Source: Azotobacter chroococcum (GTDB lineage Bacteria > Pseudomonadota > Gammaproteobacteria > Pseudomonadales > Pseudomonadaceae). Taken from it: a stretch of DNA of 64,000 nt. Made by a program: the position numbers and the translations under genes. The DNA lies in NCBI RefSeq assembly GCF_004339665.1, contig NZ_SMMU01000016.1:28357-92356 (forward strand), read 5' to 3'. This document shows positions 24,868 to 33,740 of the stretch, in pieces. Numbering within the stretch: position 1 is the first letter of the stretch; each line of letters begins with the position of its first letter. Below the pieces are notes generated by a model. It made no database searches. It was not told the DNA's origin and saw only the letters and a list, made by a program, of their open reading frames with translations.

Positions 24868-25482
24868 ATGAGCATGGCCGAACGACCGCTGATCGCCTGC
24901 CACGACTGCGACCTGCTGCAGCGCGAGCCGCTCCTGCCCCAGGGCGGCGTGGCGCGCTGCCGGCGCTGCGGGGCGACCCTGCTGCGCAGCCATCCGCAGA
25001 GCACCGAGCGCGCCCTGGCCTTCACCCTCGGCGCCCTGTTCCTCTTCGTCCTCGCCAACGTCTTTCCCATCGTCGGCCTCAAGCTCAGCGGCGACTTCGT
25101 GCAGACCACCCTGCTCGGCGCGGCGCAGGTCATGTACCGCAACGACATGCGCCTGGTCGCCGGACTGGTGCTGGTGACCACCTTCGTCGCGCCCCTGACG
25201 CAGATGCTGGCCATGACCTACCTGCTGCTGCCGGCCTGTCTCGGACGCCGGCCGCCGCAAGCCCGGCGCGTGTTCCGCGGCATGACCCTGATCCAGCCCT
25301 GGAGCATGCTGGAGGTGTTCGTGCTCGGCATCCTGGTCGCGCTGGTCAAGCTCGCCCACCTCGCCATCGTGGTGCCGGGGATCGCCCTGTGGTCGTTCGG
25401 CGGGGTGATGCTGCTGATGGCGGCGGCCACCGCCGCCTTCGACGCCCGCGACCTGTGGACACGCCTGGAGGCGGCGCGATGA
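24868..25482 (+). CDS. pqiA: PqiA-like membrane protein, first half
   Basis: 204-aa paraquat-inducible protein A domain. Two CxxC pairs (CHDCD and CRRCG, about residues 11-14 and 31-34) form the N-terminal zinc-ribbon-like unit. Four membrane helices follow, with the NVFPIVGL and PWSMLEVFVLG blocks of the family. E. coli PqiA is a single chain with two such domains; here the halves are separate genes overlapping by 4 nt. It starts immediately after the RND pump stop. Confidence 0.88.
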   Translation: MSMAERPLIACHDCDLLQREPLLPQGGVARCRRCGATLLRSHPQSTERALAFTLGALFLFVLANVFPIVGLKLSGDFVQTTLLGAAQVMYRNDMRLVAGLVLVTTFVAPLTQMLAMTYLLLPACLGRRPPQARRVFRGMTLIQPWSMLEVFVLGILVALVKLAHLAIVVPGIALWSFGGVMLLMAAATAAFDARDLWTRLEAAR

Positions 25483-26105
25483 AGAGCCCGGCGAGCGCCG
25501 CCCGCTGGCACCTGGCGACCTGCCACGGCTGCGGCCTGCTGAGCCGCGCAGGCCATGAGCACGCCGCCCGCTGCCCGCGCTGCGGCAGCCCCCTGCACAC
25601 CCGCAAGCCGGACAGCATCGCCCGCACCTGGGCCTTCATCGTCGCCGCGGCGATCCTCTACATCCCCGCCAACCTGCTGCCGATCATGGAGACCAGCTCC
25701 CTGTTCGGCGCCCAGGACGACACCATCATGAGCGGTGTGGTGTACCTGTGGATCTCCGGCTCCTGGCACCTGGCCCTGGTGGTGTTCATCGCCAGCATCC
25801 TGGTGCCGATGGCCAAGCTCTTCGCCCTGATCGTCCTCGTGCTGTCGGTGCAGCTGCGTGCCCGCTGGCAGCCGGTGCAGCGCACCCGCCTCTACCGCCT
25901 GGTGGAACTGGTGGGGCGCTGGTCGATGCTCGACGTTTACGTAGTGACCCTGCTGGTGGCCCTGGTGCAGCTCGAAGCCCTGGCGACCATCCGCCCCGGC
26001 ACCGGGGCCCTGGCCTTCGGCGCCGTGGTGGTGCTGACCATGTTCGCGGCGATGAGCTTCGATCCTCGCCTGATCTGGGACTCCATGGAGAAAGACGATG
26101 CCTGA
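25479..26105 (+). CDS. PqiA-like membrane protein, second half
   Basis: 208-aa second PqiA domain with CHGCG and CPRCG pairs near the N-terminus and the family blocks NLLPIMETSS and GRWSMLDVYVV. Its ATG overlaps the stop of the preceding PqiA gene (ATGA) and its end overlaps the start of pqiB. The two PqiA chains probably pair as the inner-membrane part of the Pqi lipid-transport bridge. Confidence 0.88.
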   Translation: MKSPASAARWHLATCHGCGLLSRAGHEHAARCPRCGSPLHTRKPDSIARTWAFIVAAAILYIPANLLPIMETSSLFGAQDDTIMSGVVYLWISGSWHLALVVFIASILVPMAKLFALIVLVLSVQLRARWQPVQRTRLYRLVELVGRWSMLDVYVVTLLVALVQLEALATIRPGTGALAFGAVVVLTMFAAMSFDPRLIWDSMEKDDA

Positions 26106-27720
26106 TGCCCCCTCGCCTCCCGACCTGTCCACGCTGCCGGAGGCCGAGACGGCCCCCAGGTCGCGCAGGAAGCCGCAGCTGGTCTGGCTGGTGCCGCTGG
26201 TGGCCGCCCTCATCGGCGGCTGGCTGGCGGTGAAGTCCATCCTCGAACAGGGTCCGGTCATCAGCATCGTCTTCAAGAACGCCGAGGGCCTGGAGGCGGG
26301 CAAGACCAAGCTCAGGTACAAGGACGTGGAGATCGGCCTGGTCACCACCGTGACCCTGTCCAAGGATCTCAAACAGGTGATCGCCACCGCGGAGCTGGTC
26401 AAGGACTTCCAGCCCCACCTGGTCGAGGACACCCGCTTCTGGCTGGTCAAGCCGCGCATTTCCGGCGGCAGCGTGACGGGACTCGGCACCGTGCTGTCCG
26501 GCTCGTACATCGGCGTGGGCGTCGGCAAGACCGACCGCGCTCAGAAGACATTCACCGCCCTGGAGGTGCCGCCGCTCATCCAGCTCGACACGCCGGGCCG
26601 CGAGTTCGTCCTGCACAGCACCGACCTCGGCTCCCTCGAACTGGGCGCGCCGGTGTTCTTCCGGCGCCTGCAGGTCGGTCAGGTGGTGGCCTACCAGCTC
26701 GACGAGAACGGCCGGGGGGTGAGCCTGCGGCTGTTCGTCCACGCGCCCTACGACCGCTTCGTCACCGACAACTCCCGCTTCTGGAACGCCAGCGGACTGG
26801 ACGTCAAGCTCGGCGCCGGCGGCATCGAGGTGGATACCCAGTCCATGGTCTCGATCCTGCTGGGCGGGGTGGCCTTCGAGACGCCGCCGGAATCCGCCGC
26901 CTCGCCGGCCGCCGCCGCCGACACCCGCTTCGAGCTGTTCGCCGACCGGGCGCGGGCCATGCGCAATCCCGAGCGCGACGTGCTGAAGATGGTCCTGTTC
27001 TTCGACGAATCCCTGCGCGGCCTGGAAGTCGGCGCCCCGGTGGACTTCCAGGGCATCACCCTCGGCGAGGTATCAGCCATCCGGGTGGAACTGGACCACG
27101 TCAGCCGGCGCATCGTCATGCCGGTCGAGGTGAACCTCTATCCGGAGCGACTGCGGCTGCGCTCCCGGGAAAGCACGCTGCCCAGGTTCGAAGGGGAAGC
27201 GCGCAAGCGTTTCCTCGAAGAGCTGGTCGCCACTGGCCTGCGCGCCCAGCTGCGCAGCGGCAACCTGCTCACCGGCCAGCTCTACGTCTCCCTCGACGTC
27301 TTCCCCCAGGCGAGCGCGGCCAAGATCGACTGGGAAAGCGATCCACCGCAACTGCCCACCACGGTCGGCAGCCTGGGCGAACTGCAGGCCTCCCTGCAGC
27401 GCGTCGCCAGCAGGCTGGAAAAGCTGCCGCTGGAGCAGATCGGCGCCGACCTGCGGCAGACCCTGCAGACCACCAGTCGCCTGCTGAACCGGCTGGATAC
27501 CCAGGTGGCCCCCGAGCTGGCGGCCACCCTGGGCGAGGCGCGCAAGGCCGTGGACACCGCCCAGGGCATGATGGCCGCCGACGAGCCCCTGCAGCAGGAC
27601 ACCCGCGAGGCCATCCGTGAGCTGGGGCGCACCGCCAAGTCCCTGCGCGCCCTGTCCGACTATCTCGAGCGTCATCCCGAAGCGCTGCTCTGGGGCAAGA
27701 AGAAGGAGACTGAACGGTGA
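26098..27720 (+). CDS. pqiB: PqiB-like MCE protein with three MCE domains
   Basis: 540-aa MCE-family protein, close in length to E. coli PqiB (546). One N-terminal membrane helix (LVWLVPLVAALIGGWLAV) follows a short Pro-rich cytoplasmic segment. Three MCE units follow (about residues 45-135, 160-225 and 285-385), each with the GLxxGxxxVxxxGxxIG-type pattern, then a C-terminal helical part forming the tube needle. PqiB hexamers make a periplasm-spanning channel for lipids. The gene overlaps its neighbours on both sides. Confidence 0.9.
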   Translation: MPDAPSPPDLSTLPEAETAPRSRRKPQLVWLVPLVAALIGGWLAVKSILEQGPVISIVFKNAEGLEAGKTKLRYKDVEIGLVTTVTLSKDLKQVIATAELVKDFQPHLVEDTRFWLVKPRISGGSVTGLGTVLSGSYIGVGVGKTDRAQKTFTALEVPPLIQLDTPGREFVLHSTDLGSLELGAPVFFRRLQVGQVVAYQLDENGRGVSLRLFVHAPYDRFVTDNSRFWNASGLDVKLGAGGIEVDTQSMVSILLGGVAFETPPESAASPAAAADTRFELFADRARAMRNPERDVLKMVLFFDESLRGLEVGAPVDFQGITLGEVSAIRVELDHVSRRIVMPVEVNLYPERLRLRSRESTLPRFEGEARKRFLEELVATGLRAQLRSGNLLTGQLYVSLDVFPQASAAKIDWESDPPQLPTTVGSLGELQASLQRVASRLEKLPLEQIGADLRQTLQTTSRLLNRLDTQVAPELAATLGEARKAVDTAQGMMAADEPLQQDTREAIRELGRTAKSLRALSDYLERHPEALLWGKKKETER

Positions 27721-28316
27721 AATCCCATGCCCTGGTCCTTGCCGGCCTGGCCCTGGCCGCCCTCGCCGGCTGCGCCAGCAACGCCCCCGAAGAGCGTTTC
27801 TACACCCTCAGCGCCGTCGCCATGGCCGATGCACCGCTGGCCAGGGCGGACTACAGCGTGAGCGTGGGGCCGGTCAGCGTGCCCGAGGCGGTGGACCGGC
27901 CGCAGCTGGTCCTGCGCCGTGCGCCCAACCGGGTGGAGATCCTCGAGCAGGCACGCTGGGCCGCCCCTCTGCCGAGCGGCATCGCCCAGGTCGTCGCCGC
28001 CAATCTGACGCACCTGCTGGGCGGCGCCCGGGTCGCGGCCTACCCGCAGAGCGCCGTGGCCGATCCCGACTACCGGGTGGCGGTGGACGTGCAGCGCTTC
28101 GAGTCGGCGCCCGGCGCCGCGGCCAGCCTCGACGCCCTGTGGACGATCCGCAGCGCCAAGGGCGCGCTGGTCAGGGCGGGCCGCTCGACGATCGACGAGC
28201 CAGCCAGGGGCGGCGACACCGAAGCCCTGGTGGCGGCCCATGACCGGGCCCTGGCGGCACTCAGCCGGGACATCGCCCGCGCCCTGCCGGCGGCCCGCCC
28301 GGCCGCCCTCCCCTGA
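27717..28316 (+). CDS. pqiC: PqiC-like outer-membrane lipoprotein
   Basis: 199-aa lipoprotein of the PqiC/YmbA (ABC-type auxiliary lipoprotein) family. A signal peptide with lipobox LAGC (Cys about residue 19) is followed by FYTLSAV, VGPVSVPEAVDRPQLVLR and NRVEILEQARWAAPL, which are family blocks. It completes the Pqi complex by anchoring the tip of PqiB at the outer membrane. The ATG overlaps the pqiB stop. Confidence 0.9.
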   Translation: MKSHALVLAGLALAALAGCASNAPEERFYTLSAVAMADAPLARADYSVSVGPVSVPEAVDRPQLVLRRAPNRVEILEQARWAAPLPSGIAQVVAANLTHLLGGARVAAYPQSAVADPDYRVAVDVQRFESAPGAAASLDALWTIRSAKGALVRAGRSTIDEPARGGDTEALVAAHDRALAALSRDIARALPAARPAALP

Positions 28317-28324
28317 TCGGGAAT

Positions 28325-28359
28325 GGGCCGGGCCGCCGCCCTCAAGGGACGCCCGGCCC
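28325..28359. terminator. Bidirectional stem-loop
   Basis: GGGCCGGGC (28325-28333) and GCCCGGCCC (28351-28359) are perfect 9-bp arms between the convergent pqiC and exporter genes. The structure overlaps the last codons of the exporter gene. Confidence 0.55.
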
Positions 28360-29445
28360 GCCGGCTTCGACCTCGGCAGGCTGGTCGTCCACCCACTGCC
28401 AGAACAGGCGATAACCCACGGCCAGGACGATCGGCCCAATGAACAGGCCGAGGATGCCGCTGGCCACCATGCCGCCGAGCGCACCGATCAGCACCACCGG
28501 CATCGGCACGTCCACGCCGCGGCCGAGCAGCAGCGGCTTGAGCACGTTGTCCACCAGGCCGGCGAGGACGCTGTAGACGGCGAACACGATGGTGGTCACG
28601 CTGGCGCCTTCCGTGGAAAAGACGTAGATGATCACCGGCACGGTGATCAGGGTCGCCGGCACCTGGATGATGCCGAGCAGCAGGACCGCCAGGGCCAGCA
28701 GGCCGGCGCCCGGGACGCCCATGAGCACGAAGCCGACGCCGACCAGCAGCATCTGGATGAAGGCGATGCCGAGCACCCCCTGGGCCACGGTGCGGATGGT
28801 GGCCGTGCACAGCTCGACGAGCGACTCGCCTCTTTCCGGGCCGACGATCCGTACGGCGATGCGATGGGCGCTGCGATGGCCGAGTTCGCCGAAGGCCATC
28901 ATGATGCCGGCGATGATCAGGGCAGCGATGAAGAGCAGAAAGCCGGCGCCGATGCTGGCGATCCTGGCCAGCAGGCCGAGCAGGAACTCGCGGATTTGTG
29001 GCCTGTACTTCTCCAACGAGCCGGACAGGTCGGAAGCCGCCTGCTGCCAGAGGTCATGCACGGGCTGGCCGATCACCGGCCAGTTGGCCACCGACTCGGA
29101 CGGCGGCGGAATGCGCAGGGAGTCGCTCCTGACGGTTTCCATGACCTGCTGCGCCGACTCGACGAGCGAGATGCCGAGCAGGTAGATCGGCACCATCAGG
29201 ATCAGCAGGCCGACCACCACGATGAGGCTGGCCGTCTGACCCTCGTGATGACCCAGTCGGGCACCGAGCCGGCGCTGCAGCGGATAGAGCATGACCGCGA
29301 GGATCAGCGACCAGAGCATCAGCTCGAGAAAGGGGCGGAAGACCTGGTAGCAGTAGATCGTCAGCACGGCGATCAGGCCAGCGCGGATCAGGACATCGAG
29401 CAGGCCTTTGGAGAGCTGCAAGTTTGGAGCGAGTTTCGGCGACAT
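28342..29445 (-). CDS. AI-2E family transporter (PerM-like)
   Basis: 367-aa inner-membrane protein of the AI-2 exporter/PerM family. About eight membrane helices are visible: paired helices at the N-terminus, a long amphipathic segment (about 95-160), then the conserved C-terminal block GLVDNVLKPLLLGRG followed by LIGALGGM and GLFIGPIVLAVGY. The substrate is unknown; family members have been linked to AI-2 export, Na+/H+ exchange and sporulation. It is a monocistronic gene convergent with pqiC. Confidence 0.88.
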   Translation of the reverse strand: MSPKLAPNLQLSKGLLDVLIRAGLIAVLTIYCYQVFRPFLELMLWSLILAVMLYPLQRRLGARLGHHEGQTASLIVVVGLLILMVPIYLLGISLVESAQQVMETVRSDSLRIPPPSESVANWPVIGQPVHDLWQQAASDLSGSLEKYRPQIREFLLGLLARIASIGAGFLLFIAALIIAGIMMAFGELGHRSAHRIAVRIVGPERGESLVELCTATIRTVAQGVLGIAFIQMLLVGVGFVLMGVPGAGLLALAVLLLGIIQVPATLITVPVIIYVFSTEGASVTTIVFAVYSVLAGLVDNVLKPLLLGRGVDVPMPVVLIGALGGMVASGILGLFIGPIVLAVGYRLFWQWVDDQPAEVEAGGPGVP

Positions 29446-30332
29446 GAAAAATCCCTTTCGTGGCTGAACGGCGCGTCCTGTCCGGGCGGTCTGGTCGACA
29501 CTTCGAAAGTCGGGCCGAAGGCTCTCACTGAGGGAACCAGGCGCCGATAGAGCATAGTCCAGGCAGCGAAGCCGGCTGCGCGGCAGCTCGACGCCGGCGC
29601 CTCGAACCCCCGCGGCATGGCCGGTCGAAATTTCAGTCCGGAAACGGGCGGGACAATTCCGCTCCCGGACGACAAGGTTTCATCGATATGACTCTCGACG
29701 CGCACGCGCAGAAGCAGAGTATTCCGAGGCCGAAGTTTCCCGGTCGATCTCTCGACAACGGCGAAAACTTCTTTCGACGGAAGCAGCGCCATGGAAGATG
29801 CCTTTCGCCGCGCATTCCCGGTAAAAACCAGCCTCGGCCCGATACGGAAATCGCCTTGACGATTCTTTGACGAAATATCTGTTAATAAACTTCAGCGGTG
29901 CCTTGCCACAGGGGGCATGCGGGCAGCGCTTGCCGAGGATATAGGGCTATCCCGGTCGGGCCGGGTTGCATACCGGCGACGAACGATTTCCGGGAAAACG
30001 CCAATGGAGGTTCGAAGCACCGTATCGAGCCAGTTCGAACCGGAAGACTGGCCGCGATCGGCCAGCACGACACTCGCCGGGCACGACTGATTCTTCGCCA
30101 AGCGTTTCATTTGCACTTCACAGCGACGCCCAGTTCCTGGACGAACAGGCCGGAACCCTTCCTTCGCGAAATGACCGCCCACTTTCGCGAGGTCGGCTTC
30201 AGTTCGATCCGCGAGCCGTCCAGCGTCATCACGACTTTCCGGCCCCGCGCGCAATACGACGGTCCTGGAAGCCATGACTGCACGGACCGCGAAAAAGCTA
30301 TTTCCGAGACAGCACACTTAGGAACTGAACGA
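29446..30332. other. 887-bp gap with no recognisable gene
   Basis: This region separates two divergent genes. Several short frames are open (for example 29688-29870 on + and 29892-30317 on -), but none resembles a known family or has a convincing ribosome site. An AT-rich patch at 29855-29890 contains two TTGACG copies and TTAATAAA and may be a promoter for the acyl-AMP ligase with a long leader. Decayed coding DNA is possible. Confidence 0.4.
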
Positions 30333-32078
30333 ATGGCCGATCTTTATATGTCCGCGACGCTTTCCCGGCACGCCCTGCCCCAGCGTCTGGCCGATTTTCC
30401 GACACTGGCGGAAGCCCTCGATTACGCCGCGCTCGGGCATACCGGCCTGAACTTCTATGACGGCCGCTGCCGGCTGACGGCCGTCGTCCAGTACGCGACC
30501 CTGAGAGGGGCGGCGCAGGCCACCGCCAGGCGCCTGCACGGGCTGGGTCTGCAGCGGGGCGACCGGGTCGCCTTGATCGCCGATACCGATGCGGATTTCG
30601 TGGAGGCGTTCTACGCCTGCCAATATGCCGGTTTCATCGCGGTGCCCCTGCCCATTCCATCCGGTCTGGGCAGCCATGCCTCCTATGTGGAAAAGCTCAG
30701 GGGCCTGCTGGGCAGTTGCGCGCCGAGCGCCGTCCTGGCGCCTGCCGGCTGGCTGCCGTTCGCCCGCGAGGCCGCCGACTCCTGCGCCCCGCGCTTCGTC
30801 GGCACGCTCCAGGAGATCAGGAGCCACGCGGTTCCGTCCGTGTCGCTGGAGCCTTCGCGGCCGGACGAGGTCGCCTATCTGCAGTACACCTCGGGCAGCA
30901 CCCGCTTTCCCCGCGGCGTGGTCGTCACCCAGCGGGCGGCCATGGCCAACCTGCAGGTCATCGCCCGGTACGGCATCGGCCTGCGTCCGGCCGACCGCTG
31001 CGTCTCCTGGCTGCCGTTCTATCACGACCTCGGGCTGGTGGGCTTCGTCCTCAGCCCGATGGCCTCGCAGTTGTCGGTGGACTATCTGCGCACCCAGGAT
31101 TTCGCCATGCGGCCGCGGCAGTGGCTCCAGCTGATCAGCCAGAACCGCGGCACCGTCACCTCCGCCCCGCCCTTCGGCTACGACCTCTGCTCGCGCCGCA
31201 CCCGGGAAGGCGAAGCCGCCCGCTTCGATCTGTCCAGCTGGCGTGTCGCCGGAACCGGCGCCGAACCGATCCGCGCCGAGGTGTTGCAGCGCTTCGCCGA
31301 ACAGTTCGCACCGGCGGGCTTCGATCCCAAGGCCTTCGTGCCCGGTTACGGCCTGGCGGAATGCACCCTGAGCGTCAGCTTCGCCCGCCGTGGCGTCGGC
31401 CTGCAGGTCGACCGGGTCGAGCGCCGGGCCCTGGAGCACCTGTCGCAGGCCGTGCCCTTCGACGGCGAGGACGACAAGGCCAGCACCTTCGTCAATTGCG
31501 GCGCCGCCCTGCCCGGCCACCGGCTGGAAATCCGCGACGCGGCCGGACGGCCGCTGGCCGAGCGCCAGATCGGCCGGGTGATGGTGCAGGGGCCCAGCCT
31601 GATGTCGGGCTATTTCCGCGACGAGGAGTCGACCCGGGCCGTGCTGGAGGACGGCTGGCTGGATACCGGCGACCTCGGCTACCTGCATGACGGCGAGCTG
31701 TTCATCACCGGGCGGCAGAAGGACCTGCTCATCGTCCGCGGGCGCAACATCTGGCCCCAAGACATCGAGGCCCTGGTCGAGTCGCAGCCCGACGTGCGGC
31801 CCGGCGACGTGATCGCCTTCCTGGTGCCGGCGGACCCCGAGCCCCGCGTCGTGGTGCAGGTGCAGTGCCGGATCACCGATGCGCAGAAGCGCGAACAGTT
31901 GGTCCGCACCCTGAGCGGGCTGATCAACAGCGAATTCGGTCTCGCCGCCCAGGTGGAGCCGGTCCCGCCGCATTCCCTGCCGCGCACCTCTTCGGGCAAA
32001 CCCTCGCGCGCCGAGGCACGCAAGCGTTTCCTCGCCCTGGCGCAGCCCGCAGCCGAGCCTTCGGTGGCGCTCGACTAG
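30333..32078 (+). CDS. Fatty acyl-AMP ligase (FAAL-type)
   Basis: 581-aa ANL-superfamily adenylating enzyme resembling FadD/FAAL proteins, which activate fatty acids as acyl-AMP for loading on a carrier protein. Motifs in order: YLQYTSGSTRFPRGV (A3 P-loop, about residue 180), VSWLPFYHDLGLVG, GYGLAECTLSVSF (A5), WLDTGDLGYL (A7) and GRQKDLLIVRGRNIWPQDIE (A8 hinge). The start at 30333 has AGGA 9 nt upstream; the frame remains open upstream without family similarity. No acyl carrier, polyketide or peptide synthase lies beside it, so it is an orphan. It is the last chromosomal-type gene before the insert at the glmS end. Confidence 0.87.
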   Translation: MADLYMSATLSRHALPQRLADFPTLAEALDYAALGHTGLNFYDGRCRLTAVVQYATLRGAAQATARRLHGLGLQRGDRVALIADTDADFVEAFYACQYAGFIAVPLPIPSGLGSHASYVEKLRGLLGSCAPSAVLAPAGWLPFAREAADSCAPRFVGTLQEIRSHAVPSVSLEPSRPDEVAYLQYTSGSTRFPRGVVVTQRAAMANLQVIARYGIGLRPADRCVSWLPFYHDLGLVGFVLSPMASQLSVDYLRTQDFAMRPRQWLQLISQNRGTVTSAPPFGYDLCSRRTREGEAARFDLSSWRVAGTGAEPIRAEVLQRFAEQFAPAGFDPKAFVPGYGLAECTLSVSFARRGVGLQVDRVERRALEHLSQAVPFDGEDDKASTFVNCGAALPGHRLEIRDAAGRPLAERQIGRVMVQGPSLMSGYFRDEESTRAVLEDGWLDTGDLGYLHDGELFITGRQKDLLIVRGRNIWPQDIEALVESQPDVRPGDVIAFLVPADPEPRVVVQVQCRITDAQKREQLVRTLSGLINSEFGLAAQVEPVPPHSLPRTSSGKPSRAEARKRFLALAQPAAEPSVALD

Positions 32079-32112
32079 CGGCCTGTCACTGGCCGGCCGC
32101 AGGGGCCGCCAG

Positions 32113-32138
32113 TGTGGGATGAACATAAGGTTTCATCC
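32113..32138 (+). repeat. Left inverted end of the insert
   Basis: 26-bp copy opening TGTGGGATGAA and closing GTTTCATCC, with internal dyad GGATGAA/TTTCATCC. It matches the right end (33741-33766, other strand) at all but positions 12, 16 and 17. Confidence 0.75.
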
Positions 32139-32151
32139 TGATCCATCCCCG

Positions 32152-32177
32152 AAAGCCGCTGTTTCTGGCGGCTTTTT
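32152..32177 (+). terminator. Rho-independent terminator
   Basis: AAAGCCGC and GCGGCTTT (8-bp arms, 8-nt loop) run into TTTTT. It is a good intrinsic terminator for the acyl-AMP ligase gene, although it lies inside the insert. Confidence 0.8.
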
Positions 32178-32320
32178 GCTTTTCGGTGAAAGCAGACTCG
32201 CAGTGAGAATAAGGAATCAGCCTAAAAGATTGGCTTGTTGTATCCCATTTCGCTGCTTGGGAATTGCATTGATGACCATCAAACTTGGTCATGCACTCAT
32301 CTGAGTAAATGCTTATTTAC

Positions 32321-33055
32321 TTACGCCATTGGCAACATGTTTAACAAAAACTTCCTGGCCGCCTGAGAGTCACGACCTCTGCTGCTCGGGTGCTGTATTC
32401 TATAGCATTGAATTTGATCATAGAGTTGAAACTGCCAAAGCTGTTTATTTGGTATGCCCTGCAGGGAAAAATCACTCGCATTTGTACAAACGCTACCTTC
32501 ACCTTTATAAGGGAAAAATTCCTGACGCACCATTGCTGTCGTCGAGCCGTTAGCAAATATAATAATTTCTGGTTTGAAAAGGCGTATCTGAAGCTTTAGC
32601 AAGAGCTCTGAGTAATATTTGATTGCGGAAAACTGAGGAGAGCACATGGGGTTGCCTTTATTCCAGGCAAAGCAGAAGAGATTTGACCAAATGAGACCAT
32701 CGCTACCACACCGTGCAGCTATCGAGCGCAACAAATTGAAATAACTAAACCCCTTGTCGCAAGGTCGTGCTAAAAATTTTTCTTGAAGCATCTGATGCTT
32801 GGTTAGCGCACTTAAAATATATTGTTCCAAACTGCTGAACGATTCGTTGTCCTTGAGAACACTCCACCCCTTAGTTTCACGACCAACAACCATGATCCTA
32901 TATTTAGCAGAAGAATAATTGCGGGGTAGGCTAGGAATAAAAATCCCCGTAAGTCCAGAAAATTCAGGCTCATGGTGCCGACTTTTATCGATCAAGGCTC
33001 TATCTATTCCTCTGATGATAGAAAGATATTCCTCGGCAATGGATTCTATATTCAA
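32321..33055 (-). CDS. Uracil-DNA-glycosylase-fold-like hypothetical protein
   Basis: 244-aa soluble protein with much lower GC than its surroundings. It starts with TTG at 33055, supported by an AAAAGGA site 8 nt upstream. Segments YRIMVVGRETKGW, GLIWSNLFCFAWNKGN, LFKPEIIIFANG and HPSSRG are spaced like the uracil-DNA glycosylase superfamily (a first-strand active-site loop, then an HPS motif near the C-terminus). The catalytic identity is not clear, so glycosylase activity is not claimed. It lies within the insert beside glmS, upstream of a small conserved gene on the same strand, and looks horizontally acquired. Confidence 0.6.
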   Translation of the reverse strand: MNIESIAEEYLSIIRGIDRALIDKSRHHEPEFSGLTGIFIPSLPRNYSSAKYRIMVVGRETKGWSVLKDNESFSSLEQYILSALTKHQMLQEKFLARPCDKGFSYFNLLRSIAARCGSDGLIWSNLFCFAWNKGNPMCSPQFSAIKYYSELLLKLQIRLFKPEIIIFANGSTTAMVRQEFFPYKGEGSVCTNASDFSLQGIPNKQLWQFQLYDQIQCYRIQHPSSRGRDSQAARKFLLNMLPMA

Positions 33056-33116
33056 TTGAAAATTCCTTTTTGCATTCTTAAAGAGTGGGCGGTTGCAGAA
33101 GCTGAGTGCAACACGG

Positions 33117-33308
33117 TTACTGACTGCTTACTAACAAACATCTAAGGGCTTCGCACAATGCGTCGTCCTCGATATAAAAAATTGACGGACAGGCCTCCGG
33201 ACTCCTAATTGCATTGAACAGAAGTTGCCCTAGACGAAATTCAGGCTGCTGAAGCCAGACCTCCCGAAGCAAGGCTAGCGTTTCGTCAATACGCTCTGGG
33301 TCGCGCAT
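33117..33308 (-). CDS. Small conserved protein (MRDPxRI family)
   Basis: 63-aa protein with MRDPERIDETL at the start, LRLGQLLFNAI-type centre (FRLGQLLFNAIRS) and FYIEDDALCEAL near the end. This pattern is a widespread short bacterial family of unknown function, often seen in accessory regions. GGAGGT lies 7 nt before the ATG. It precedes the glycosylase-like gene by 61 nt on the same strand and probably shares its transcript. Confidence 0.7.
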   Translation of the reverse strand: MRDPERIDETLALLREVWLQQPEFRLGQLLFNAIRSPEACPSIFYIEDDALCEALRCLLVSSQ

Positions 33309-33503
33309 GCTCAGACCTCCAGCAATGCATTTAATGAACTAAGGGGTAAGTCGCGTGCGATTGAACGGTTCGTTGGCAATAATGGCTCACTCCCGCTATT
33401 AGCCACTGGGCGGTTGCAAAACGCCTTATGCCGCCGTGCTTTATGTTTTTCCTTATTGTCTATGGATAATAAATCCGAACGCTTGGTGGGGGTGTCCGCT
33501 TCT

Positions 33504-33666
33504 GGCCGATTCTGTTGAAAAAGTCCCTTCGGCCGGTTTTCAAGCAGTTTTAAAGTGCAGCTTGACCTCTTCACTGATCGCTGTTTTTACATCATTTTTT
33601 GGAAATCAATTTTTCTTCCCACAACTTGATTGAGCGGAAAAACCGAGCTTTTCAACAGAATCGGCC
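33504..33666. mobile_element. 163-bp MITE-like element
   Basis: Perfect 18-bp terminal inverted repeats, GGCCGATTCTGTTGAAAA at 33504-33521 and its complement at 33649-33666, enclose about 127 bp of non-coding AT-rich DNA. The ends resemble those of IS elements that carry a CTGTTGAAAAAGT-type terminus. No target duplication is obvious. It is nested in the larger insert next to glmS. Confidence 0.65.
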
Positions 33667-33740
33667 GACCCCTGCCTATCGCAGCGGATCGGCCGGGGAC
33701 GCGGCACCTCGTCAGTGCACACGTCCTCTCGCTCGACTCA

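Noticed and set aside
29892..30317. 141-codon open frame on the minus strand upstream of the acyl-AMP ligase
   Set aside because: No similarity to a family that I can recognise and no convincing ribosome site; left as part of the gap.
33311..33574. 87-codon open frame on the minus strand between the small protein and glmS
   Set aside because: It runs across one end of the MITE-like element, has no recognisable motif, and its composition looks like non-coding DNA.
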